Below, piece after piece: positions 22,244 to 30,000 of a DNA stretch of 37,292 nucleotides; positions within the stretch are counted from its first letter, which is position 1; the number at the start of each line of letters is the position of its first letter. Under the pieces are notes generated by a model that had not been told where the DNA came from, made no database searches, and worked only from the letters and a program-made list of their open reading frames with translations. Source of the stretch: a virus; IMG/VR virus record IMGVR_UViG_3300044809_000002, positions 1 through 37,292 of that record. One strand, 5' to 3'. Made by a program: the position numbers and the translations under genes.

Positions 22244-22498
22244 ATGCGACTTTCAATTGTGCAAAACGATCCGGGGTTTTCCGCCGAAGGATTTAGCGGC
22301 GCGAAGGTGACGCTTGATGGTGTAGAAGTATCCGGCCCTGTCACAGCAAATGAAGAGGATGGCTGGGTACGATCTCGACTGGATCGTTCGGACGAAACCT
22401 ATGTACGGCGGGGCAAGGTTGAAATCGTCCAAGCCGCAAAGGTTGCAGCGTCACCCTCAGCGGAAACCGTAACGCGGAAACGCGAATCGCATCGATGA
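22244..22498 (+). CDS. Small virion-block protein, unknown
   Basis: 84 residues. The ATG at 22244 follows GAGGAA and is preferred to the TTG at 22226. Begins MRLSIVQNDPGFSAEG, then GAKVTLDGVEVSG and VTANEEDGWVRSRLD. Ends very basic (VTRKRESHR). The N-terminal half looks like a beta sandwich strand pair. Coupled by ATGA to the tail terminator gene. Confidence 0.5.
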   Translation: MRLSIVQNDPGFSAEGFSGAKVTLDGVEVSGPVTANEEDGWVRSRLDRSDETYVRRGKVEIVQAAKVAASPSAETVTRKRESHR

Positions 22499-22974
22499 CG
22501 ACAATTACCGATGCGAACGAATTAATTCGCGCTCGCCTAGAAGGAAATGTACCGACTGATGGCGCAATGTTTGGCGGCGCACCGATCAAGCTGCGCTGGC
22601 ACGGCGATAACCGTGCGGATGATCCGCTCCCGGATACGCCAACGCCGTTCGCGTTTACGGTTTTCGATGCAGCGCGCTCAAACTTCATCGAACACGGGGG
22701 CGGGCGTGGCTCGAACCGGCATCGCAATCCCGGCATGGCTCAAGTGTTCATCTTCACGCCCATCGACACCGGATTAAAACGCGCGAGCACCATCGCCGAA
22801 CAGGTCAAGACTCTATTTCTGCCCGTCAATGAAAGCGGCGTCGTAGTCGAGTCGGCGACGGTCTATCCCGGCGGTCCTGGTTCGGAAATGAAAATCGCCG
22901 GGCTGGAATCTGCTGTCGGCGACTATTTCTGGTCCGGCTGCGAAGTCGAATTCTACTGCGATCAAATCGGCTAA
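22495..22974 (+). CDS. Tail terminator / completion protein
   Basis: 159 residues. N-terminal helix ITDANELIRARLEGNVP followed by MFGGAPIKLRWHGD, a strand rich core (TPFAFTVFDAARSNFIEHGG, MAQVFIFTPIDTG) and a helix ASTIAEQVKTLFLP, the order of the small tail-terminator proteins such as lambda U. Its slot just before the tail tube gene supports this. Followed by 114 bases without a gene. Confidence 0.65.
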   Translation: MTTITDANELIRARLEGNVPTDGAMFGGAPIKLRWHGDNRADDPLPDTPTPFAFTVFDAARSNFIEHGGGRGSNRHRNPGMAQVFIFTPIDTGLKRASTIAEQVKTLFLPVNESGVVVESATVYPGGPGSEMKIAGLESAVGDYFWSGCEVEFYCDQIG

Positions 22975-23088
22975 GGCCAACCCAACTCCCAATCCCAACA
23001 TCACCCTAACCGACCGCGTGATGCCCGCGCGGCTCGCTGACTTTCGCGCTCTTGGGCAACGCGCATTCAATTCGAAGGAGACTTTCTG

Positions 23089-24342
23089 ATGGGCGCGCTC
23101 AGCGAAAGCAAATCTGAAATCCTCGTCTACAAGCTCTACGCGTCTGCTGTCATCGACTCAACGACCGAGCCGGTTCGCGCCGTCGATCCGGCTGTCGGTA
23201 GCGCACAGATTTTCCGGCACATTGATCACAACTTCAACAAGGTGACCGATCAGTACCAGCCGAATGAGAAGCGCAGCGATGGCCAGGCCCCGATGGGCAA
23301 GAGCGGGACCGGCGTCGTCAACGGAACGATAAATGGGTTCATGTCGCCGGGCACACACGCCGATCACTTTCGCGGCGCGTTCCGTTCCGATTGGACCGCG
23401 GCGGTCACGGCGACGGAAGCCGACTTCACCAGCGTTGCGATGTCGGCCTCGGGTTCGACGATCACTTATGGCGGCGGCGATCCGGTAGCGAAGGGATACC
23501 GGGTCGGGATGATTATCGCGCACACAAACATCACGGGATTGAATCTCGGCAAGCAATTCCTGATCCTAGGTTTCAGCGGGTCCAACCGTGTTCTGCAGGT
23601 CTATCCGGCACCGCTTGCCGATCTCACGGCCGATACGGCGTTTAATGTGACCAGCGTCGGAAAGACGATCGGTAATCCGCTATTGCAGTCCAGTATGACG
23701 GATTATAAGTTCGCGTACGAGTGGTACGGCCGCACAGCGGATTCCTCGCGGTTTGCGAGCGAATGTCGCGTCGGCGGGTTCGATGTTTCGGCCCCGGTCA
23801 ACGGCAATGTCGGTCTCAACTTCAGCGTCATGGGCCGCAATCGCGTGCCGCTGTCCGGCGCAAGTTCGCCGTTCTTTACGAGCCCAACATCCCCGACCAC
23901 AACCGATATCCCCTCCAGCATGCAGGGGTTGATCCGCCTCGCCGGATCGACGATTGCGCTCAGCACGACATCGGCCACCAAGGTCGATCTCAAACCACAG
24001 GCCGCAAAAGCGAAGAATGCCGCGGGCCTGGTTGCGGGCATCCTGCTCGATGACTTCATGGCGACGGGAAGCTTCACGTCGTTCCTCGACGGCAACACGC
24101 TGTTCGATGCTTACGACAATCAGACCGAAATGGAATACCTCGAATTCTATCCGACATCATCGGCCGATGCGCCGCCGTCGCAAGTGATCTACATGCCGCG
24201 CATCCGCTTGACGAAGTGCGATGAGATCACGGTCGATGGCGCTAAGGCGGCGCAATGCGAATTCCAGGCCGCACATTATCTCGGATCAACGGCCGGCGTC
24301 CCCAGCGTGACGATGCAGATCACGGACACCCACGCAGTCTAA
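23089..24342 (+). CDS. Major tail (tube) protein
   Basis: 417 residues, ribosome site AAGGAGA. The protein has the size and slot of the tail tube subunit and is repeat-like beta-rich: SAQIFRHIDHNFNKVTDQYQ, SPGTHADHFRGAFRSDW, KGYRVGMIIAHTN, SCRVGGFDVSAPVNG-type strands. It ends in VIYMPRIRLTKCDEITVDGA, CEFQAAHY and VTMQITDTHAV. It is rich in Gly, Ser and Thr. About twice the length of lambda V, so it probably carries an extra surface domain in its middle. Followed by a strong hairpin. Confidence 0.8.
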   Translation: MGALSESKSEILVYKLYASAVIDSTTEPVRAVDPAVGSAQIFRHIDHNFNKVTDQYQPNEKRSDGQAPMGKSGTGVVNGTINGFMSPGTHADHFRGAFRSDWTAAVTATEADFTSVAMSASGSTITYGGGDPVAKGYRVGMIIAHTNITGLNLGKQFLILGFSGSNRVLQVYPAPLADLTADTAFNVTSVGKTIGNPLLQSSMTDYKFAYEWYGRTADSSRFASECRVGGFDVSAPVNGNVGLNFSVMGRNRVPLSGASSPFFTSPTSPTTTDIPSSMQGLIRLAGSTIALSTTSATKVDLKPQAAKAKNAAGLVAGILLDDFMATGSFTSFLDGNTLFDAYDNQTEMEYLEFYPTSSADAPPSQVIYMPRIRLTKCDEITVDGAKAAQCEFQAAHYLGSTAGVPSVTMQITDTHAV

Positions 24343-24408
24343 ACGCGCACAATCCGTTCCACCAAACGGAATGAGTTGCTGGCGCAACGCCGGCAATGGT
24401 TGCAACCA

Positions 24409-24438
24409 GAGGCGCGGGGATGGTGGTCCCCGTGCCTC
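24409..24438 (+). terminator. Hairpin after the tail tube gene
   Basis: GAGGCGCGGGGA pairs with TCCCCGTGCCTC (one G-T pair) around TGGTGG. It sits 66 bases after the tail tube stop and 28 before the chaperone start. Weak T-run. Same kind of element as those after the capsid and head accessory genes. Confidence 0.55.
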
Positions 24439-24465
24439 GCAATCCTTCCACCAAAGGAAATCCCC

Positions 24466-24945
24466 ATGAACAGTAAATTCGGCTCGCTTGCCGCCGACGT
24501 TTCGAAACCATTTCGAGTTGAACTGATCGACCCGACAACGGACGACGTTATTCGGGACAAGAGCGGTAATGTCGCGTATATCGACGTGTGGTCGACGGAC
24601 GGCGAGAAGGCGCGCAGCTACGGCAAAGCCAAGCGAAAGGAAATGAACCTTCGCATCAGGCAGTCGCGGAACGGCAAGGTTGAGCAGGACGACGTCCTGG
24701 AAGAGAACATCGCCACGACGGCCTTTGTTACCGAGAGCTGGTATCTCGTCGATCGTCTAACGGGCGAACCAATCGACGTTCCCTGCACCTCGGAAAACGC
24801 CGCCGATCTTTATTCGCCTCCCGGAATGGGCTGGATATTCGTCCAGGCCTTTGCCGGCGCTTCTAGTGCCGCAAATTTTTTGCAGAAGCCGTCGAAGAGC
24901 TTTGCACCTACGCTGACCCCGTCTTCCGGGCCGGCCGAAAGCTAA
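24466..24945 (+). CDS. Tail assembly chaperone, short form (lambda G-like)
   Basis: 159 residues from the ATG at 24466 (ribosome site AAAGGAAA); earlier in-frame ATG at 24376 overlaps the hairpin and is unlikely. Content: a strand-rich start MNSKFGSLAADVSKPFRVEL, then DEKARSYGKAKRKEMNLRI-type helices and VTESWYLVDRLTGEPIDVPC. In lambda-like phages, G and its frameshift product G-T wrap the tape measure and help the tube assemble. The zero-frame end after the slippery site (LQKPSKSFAPTLTPSSG) is short and low-complexity, as expected for the shorter product. Confidence 0.8.
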   Translation: MNSKFGSLAADVSKPFRVELIDPTTDDVIRDKSGNVAYIDVWSTDGEKARSYGKAKRKEMNLRIRQSRNGKVEQDDVLEENIATTAFVTESWYLVDRLTGEPIDVPCTSENAADLYSPPGMGWIFVQAFAGASSAANFLQKPSKSFAPTLTPSSGPAES

Positions 24946-25283
24946 ACGACGCCGGGACCGAGGGGGAGCATAGCGCAGCTGCGGCAAATATTTGGGCGCG
25001 CTTAGGCCGCAAAGATCTTGCTGAAAAGACAATCCCGGACCTTCCGTCCTTCCCCTGGGTTCTCGACTATCTGTGGACGCTCTTCCACGAGTTTGCCGTA
25101 GGCCTGAAGTCGGACGGAATGGCGCCGGTCCAGGCGGGATGGCGAGACGTACAGGATTGGTGCGAGGTGATGCTGCTGGACCTAGAGCCATGGGAAAAGA
25201 AAGCGCTGGTGCGGCTTGCGAACCTGCGGGCGTCGATTCAGTCGGAAGAGAAACCGAAACCCGACCGTGCCAATAAAAACTAG
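24466..25283 (+). CDS. Tail assembly chaperone G-T, made by -1 frameshift
   Basis: 272 residues if ribosomes slip by -1 at 24873-24879. The first 138 codons are shared with G; from base 24879 the -1 frame reads FFAEAVEELCTYADPVFRAG, then GRKLNDAGTEGEHSAAAANI, WARLGRKDLAEKTIPDLPSF, PWVLDYLWTLFHEFAVGLKS and ends KPDRANKN at the TAG 25281-25283. The T part has no ribosome site or early start codon of its own. Two frames meeting at a canonical heptamer, in the tail-chaperone slot, is the classic dsDNA phage arrangement. Confidence 0.85.
24873..24879 (+). promoter_or_regulatory. Programmed -1 ribosomal frameshift site (A AAT TTT)
   Basis: Zero-frame codons are GCA AAT TTT TTG; the heptamer A AAT TTT has the X XXY YYZ form with X = A, Y = T. 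After slipping, AAT and TTT are read as AAA and TTT, and translation continues in the -1 frame for 134 codons. The following sequence (GCAGAAGCCGTCGAAGAG) may form a stimulatory structure, not evaluated here. Confidence 0.88.
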
Positions 25284-25983
25284 AATCGACCCTATCGCCA
25301 CGAGCATTAACTTGATCGTGGCGAATACGCTTTCGCCGGCGGCTCAGAAACAGGCGGTTGCTAACTTCGCCCGTAGTGCGATTGCGGAAGCGGACGATAC
25401 GAACAGGAGAATCCTGGGCCGCGTCCCGCCGCGGACGGTTACAGTTGATGGACAGCGCGGCGCGGCGCTGGAGAGTGTGAAGCCGAACGGTGGCTCTATC
25501 ATTGTTGAATGGGAAGTGTTCGGTAATGTGCTGATCTGGATAGCTGAAAAACTGGAAGAGCGATCTCCGCGCGGCATTTCTGGAAGGTTTGTTCATTCAT
25601 GGGTGCTGTTCGCGGATGATGTTTTGGTTCTGATCGGTAAAAATGTGCCGCAGGCAGAGCGGTATATGTTCGTCAACACCACGGACTATGCGCGAAAAAT
25701 TGAAGTTGGAAAAACCAAGAGTGGCCGTGACTTTGTAATTCAGGTTCCAAATCGGATTGCCGAGCGAACGGCGCGAGACGCGAAAAGTCAGTTTGGGGAG
25801 GTGGCTAAAATAACCTCCGCATTTGTGACGTTGCAGGATTCCTACAAACTTCAGCACAACCAAGCGTCACGGTCATTTGCTGCTGGCGGCAAGTTGCGGA
25901 TAAGCGCGAGACAGCGACCGGATCGTGTCAAGGGTTCGTCAATCACCTATCCGGCAATTATTGTTTCTCAATTGTCGCGCTGA
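25267..25983 (+). CDS. Tail-region protein of unknown function
   Basis: 239 residues from a GTG at 25267 that overlaps the end of the T frame by 17 bases; the earlier start at 25216 is in the T overlap and unlikely. Content: helices TSINLIVANTLSPAAQKQAV and ARSAIAEADDTNRRILGRVP, then strands PRTVTVDGQRGAALESVKPN and IIVEWEVFGNVLIWIAEKLE. Later, KIEVGKTKSGRDFVIQVPNR and a beta-rich end. Phage proteins with this sequence are seen near tail chaperones; no role is known. It is followed by the antisense cassette. Confidence 0.6.
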   Translation: MPIKTRIDPIATSINLIVANTLSPAAQKQAVANFARSAIAEADDTNRRILGRVPPRTVTVDGQRGAALESVKPNGGSIIVEWEVFGNVLIWIAEKLEERSPRGISGRFVHSWVLFADDVLVLIGKNVPQAERYMFVNTTDYARKIEVGKTKSGRDFVIQVPNRIAERTARDAKSQFGEVAKITSAFVTLQDSYKLQHNQASRSFAAGGKLRISARQRPDRVKGSSITYPAIIVSQLSR

Positions 25984-26903
25984 CGGAATTGATGGATGAG
26001 GCGTTCGCTTAAGAGCGGTTGGGTTTCATAAACGATCTGACTGCGATTGCTACAGGACCCTTTATTGATTCTCCCGCTTCCCATCTGCGAACGATGCGAT
26101 CCGGTGCTGGACCGCTCAGGCCGAGTTTCGTTCCGAGTTGCTTCTGTGTCAGGTTCAACTTTTCGCGGATTGACCTCAGTTCGTCCGCGGTCATCGGCTT
26201 TGGTGGTTCGAAGTTCGGCGGCATCGCGTGAGCCTTTGATGAGAGAGTGTCTGACGGGGCAGGGGTCCGGAACGTCATAGGCGAAAATTGGCGCGGCCGT
26301 GAAATGAGGCTGCACGGAATTGAATAGGCGAGTGTCGATCGGGGAATTGATTGATTTGCCCCAAAGCCAAAGGTCGTCGTCGGTTACAGGCTTATCGAGC
26401 ATGAACCACAGATGGGCAGAGAGCGTAGCCCAGCCGTTTATTCCCGAGCTGCTGGACCACTGGCCCCAAAACGTTACGTCGTGAAATTCGGGCGGGAGCA
26501 AGTCTGCAAGATACTCCATCGCCTCGTCTGGCCTAGTCGCCGCGCAGATGGCTGGTGGTGGGCTGATCTTGTCGAAGTCGAAGCAAACCCATCGTTCCCC
26601 GGCGCTTGATCGGAATGTCGCATCACCATCTTCGCCGGAATACTTCAGGCGCCGGACTGGCCCAGCAGTATCTCCGATGGGCTCGCCCCGAATAACGAAC
26701 GAGCGAGGCTCGCTGCTCAACTGAGTAAGGACTGAAGCGAGGTCTTGGATTGTCACGCAAGTTCGGCGCTCAACGGTGAAGCGCCGCGCCATCTTTGTCG
26801 GCAGTTTAGTGACCGTCCCTGACGTCTCCCTGACAAAGGATTTGGTCGCAAGCAGGCCTTGCGGAACGCTCAAAATCGTCAGGCTGGTAGGTCTGATTTC
26901 CAT
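25968..26903 (-). CDS. Stand-alone archaeo-eukaryotic primase-like protein, antisense in tail operon
   Basis: 311 residues on the minus strand. Residues 65-231 carry AEP/PrimPol-like motifs: VCFDFDK (D109, D111), a helical stretch LLPPEFHDVTFWGQWSSSSG, then LSAHLWFMLDKPVTDDD with S162-x-H164, and SPIDTRLFNSVQPHFTAAP with D190. DxD ... SxH ... hD is the catalytic layout of AEP polymerases. Familiar homologs in phages and plasmids continue into a helicase or end soon after; here recognisable similarity ends near residue 231 (RHSLIKGSRDAAEL) and the last 80 residues overlap the HTH gene in another frame. Function, perhaps replication or a moron/defence role, is inference. Confidence 0.65.
   Translation of the reverse strand: MEIRPTSLTILSVPQGLLATKSFVRETSGTVTKLPTKMARRFTVERRTCVTIQDLASVLTQLSSEPRSFVIRGEPIGDTAGPVRRLKYSGEDGDATFRSSAGERWVCFDFDKISPPPAICAATRPDEAMEYLADLLPPEFHDVTFWGQWSSSSGINGWATLSAHLWFMLDKPVTDDDLWLWGKSINSPIDTRLFNSVQPHFTAAPIFAYDVPDPCPVRHSLIKGSRDAAELRTTKADDRGRTEVNPRKVEPDTEATRNETRPERSSTGSHRSQMGSGRINKGSCSNRSQIVYETQPLLSERLIHQFRQRDN
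26009..26224 (-). CDS. XRE-type HTH transcriptional regulator, nested in the 3' end of the primase-like ORF
   Basis: 71 residues from the ATG at 26224 (AAAGG eight bases before it); the frame is open to an ATG at 26278, an alternative start. LRSIREKLNLTQKQLGTKLG then LSGPAPDRIVRRWEAGESI is a clear XRE/Cro-type helix-turn-helix with the phage-typical extended 'GP.P.RtVRRWE' recognition helix, ending in KGPVAIAVRSFMKPN. Members repress promoters near their gene. It lies wholly inside the other frame of the 311-codon ORF. Probably co-transcribed with the primase-like gene from the promoter region at 26904-27000. Confidence 0.75.
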   Translation of the reverse strand: MPPNFEPPKPMTADELRSIREKLNLTQKQLGTKLGLSGPAPDRIVRRWEAGESIKGPVAIAVRSFMKPNRS

Positions 26904-26904
26904 A

Positions 26905-26961
26905 GGTCAACCATAGGGCAAAAAGGCCTAAAAGGCAAGCGGTCAATTTACCGCTTTGACC
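26905..26961. promoter_or_regulatory. Dyad and GGTCAA repeats upstream of the antisense cassette: candidate operator
   Basis: AAGCGGT-caattt-ACCGCTT is a perfect 7-bp inverted repeat at 26937-26956. GGTCAA occurs at 26905-26910 and 26941-26946, and inverted (TTGACC) at 26956-26961. On the minus strand the 26941 copy reads TTGACC, like a -35 box. The elements flank the divergent starts of the primase-like gene (26903) and the tape measure gene (27001), where a repressor would act. Confidence 0.45.
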
Positions 26962-27000
26962 CGGCTTTTCGCTCCAAAATCACGCTCGAAGGCTCGTAAA

Positions 27001-30000
27001 TTGGCAACTTCGCAAGAAGCCATCAGCCGACTGTCGATTCAGTCCACCCTTACGGGTGAGGCTGAAGTGACGGCTGGGCTAAAGCGGATTTCCGCTGCTC
27101 AAGATGGCGTAGCTGTGTCGTCGTCGTCGACTGAGAAGGCGACGGTTTCGCTGGAGAAGTCGTTTGCGAGCATCGAGCGTCGTTATGTTGCCGGCGTTGC
27201 CGCTCAACAGCAGTACGAAAAAATTCAACGTCAGGTGAATGCCGCCGTTGCACAGAATCCTGCGTTACAGGAACGCGCGAACGCGATTCTAGCTGCAGCG
27301 GCGCAACGCCATGATGCGCTTTCCAATTCTCAAAAGGCGATGGGAGTCGTCGCCAATGACTTGAACAGTCGTATCCAGGCGAATGCCGGATCGTTCGGTG
27401 TGCTGGGCCAGGCAATGAGTGCGTTAGGCCCCGTTGGGGTTGGCGTGGCGGCAGTGATAGGTGTTGTAATAGGCGCGATGTACGCCATGTCCAGCGCAGC
27501 TCACGCGCTTGCTGAAAAAGCAAAAGAGCTTCGCGAGTTTTCTGAAGCGACGGGCCTGACGACCATTCAATTCCAGGCGCTTAGATCGGAGGCCGGAAAG
27601 TTCGGCGTCGATGCTGAAACATTATCGAAAGGTCTGACAAAATTTACGGCGGGATATGACGATCTGCGCAAGGGAGGCGGCAACCTCCTAACAGACATTC
27701 GAAAAATCAATCCGGCGCTCGCCGAGCAGATGCAGGTTGCGACGGATTCCGCAACGGCATTCACGCTGTTCGGACAAGCTGTCCAGCAGACGAGTAATAT
27801 CTTCGAAAGAAACGCGCTTCTCAAAGCAGGGATGGGGCGGGGTTCCGCTGTGTTCGGCGCGTTCTTCGAGAGTGCTCCGGATGTGAACAAACTTGCGAGT
27901 TCATTCGCTGCGGCTGGCAAAGGTATCGACGACGGTCTGATCAAACGGCTATCGAAGCTTCAAGTCGAGATCGACAAAACAACCGCGGCTGCCAAAAATA
28001 CGTTTGCCAGCATCTTCGCGGAAAGCACGCTGCAGGAAGAAAAGACGTATGCCGAAGGGTTGCTGACGATCGCAACGCGTTTGAAGGAAATTTCGAACGC
28101 TAAGGCCCCGTCATGGCTGAGCCAGGCCATACGGGTTGCTCAGACCGGATCGTTCGACCCGGCGACGCAGGCGAGAACGTCACTGCGGCAAGGAATGCAG
28201 GTTGGCGCGGAGTCGTCGTCCATCGCTGAAATAATCTCCGATGCCGTGCCTCGAACTCGCAGTCATAGTCAAATCGTTTCAGATTCGTTTATCGGTCCCA
28301 CGGCACCCGCCGCAAAGACGGCTGAAGCGCTTGCGGCTGATTTGAAGAATCTCATTGGCGTCCTTGGTTCGGCTGCCGCACCTTCCGAAAGGCTGGCAGC
28401 GAGCATCGCAGAACTCGGCATCAAGGCAAAAGAGGCTGGGCTCGGCGCGGACATTCTAGCGCGCGGGATCGCGGGACTGAAGCTTGATGATGCCATTGCG
28501 CGGCAGAGCGCTCACAATGCGACGCTGGGCGCCGCTGCATCCGTTACGGATATTATGAAGGAGAAAACTCTCTCGCTTACAAAGGCGAGGCAGCAGGACT
28601 CCACACTTACGGATGCGCAGATCGCCAACGTGATGCGGGTCGCGAAAGAGCAGGCGCTCGGCACTTACCAAATTCAGACGCAGATCGACGGCGAGAAAAC
28701 CCGGATTGCCACGCTGTTCATGGGGACGGAAGCCGCGACTTCCTATGCCACCTCGCAGTCCATCATCAACAAGGCGATTCAGGACGGCAAGCCGCTCAAC
28801 GATAACGAGATAGATCAGATCAAAGCGAAGGCGGATGCACTCGCAAAAGTGAAGGTCCAAGGCGACCTTTACGCCGACATGACGCGGACGGCGCAACAGT
28901 CCGCAGCATCGTTCTCAAACGACCTCATCTCCGGACTCGGCCAAGGCCAAACGGCCGTTGAATCGTTGCACAACGCGTTCAAGAACCTCGCGAGTACACT
29001 AACAAGCAGCGCTCTGAAAAGCCTGTTAGATGGTGACTTTATTTCGGTTATTTGGGCTGGCATCAAAGGCATCGCCGCCGCAGCCGCTGCTATCTTCAGC
29101 GCCAACACCAGCTCAAGCGGCGAGAAGTGGTTAAAGCAGCAAACCGAGAGCAGGGATTCCCGTCTTTCCGACGTCGCACAGCGCTCTGCGATGATCGGCG
29201 TCGATACCAACACAAGGGCCGGCGCCATCCTCGCTCAGGACGCTGAATTCCACCGCCAGCGCATCGCCGAAAACAAGGCGAATGGGCTGGCAATGAACTC
29301 GCTGCTGCAGGTCCAGGTCCAAGAGCGCAACCAGCTTTTGAAGGATTGGGACCAGAAGGATATCGATCTCGTCAAGGCAAATGCGGACGCAAAATTGGCG
29401 ATCGAAAAAGCCGCGAATGATCGCGCGCTTGGTTTCCAGAACCGGCTCTTCGCCGCAACGAACGATTTCTCGACGCTTGAAGGCCAGCTTGCAGCATTCG
29501 ACCGCACCGCGAGCCAGGAGCGTCTTGTGGAGGCCGCGAACGACAACGCCAAGCTTGCCGACCTCGACGCAGCGAGTGCCGCAGAGCGCTTCAACGTCAT
29601 CAAGTCCTATAACGAGAAGATCGTTGCAGACGCAGAGACTACGGCAAAAGCGCAGCAGGACGCACTCAACGGCACTGCGAAAAACATCGTCGAGTTCGTA
29701 AACGGGCTCTATGCGGGGCCTTCTTCAACCGAGTCGCCTACGGCGCGACGCGCGGCAGCGGGGACCGTTTACAATACCCAACTTGCGCTGGCGCAGACAG
29801 GAGACGCAGGCGCGCAGGGCAGGATCACGCAAGACGCACAAAACCTTTTAGACGCCGAGCGTGCAATCAGCGCCTCGTCCGAGGCGTTCCAACTGTTGAA
29901 AGGTAACGTTGCAGCCCAGCTTCTATCCCTGCCTGCGGTACAGAGCACGACCGACCCGTCCGTTCAAGCGATGCGGGATGTGCTCACGGCAATCAACATC

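Noticed and set aside
26956-27000. Start of the tape measure gene at TTG 26956
   Set aside because: It would put the start inside the candidate operator and add a basic, unrelated 15-residue leader; TTG 27001 has a ribosome site and a family-like N-terminus.
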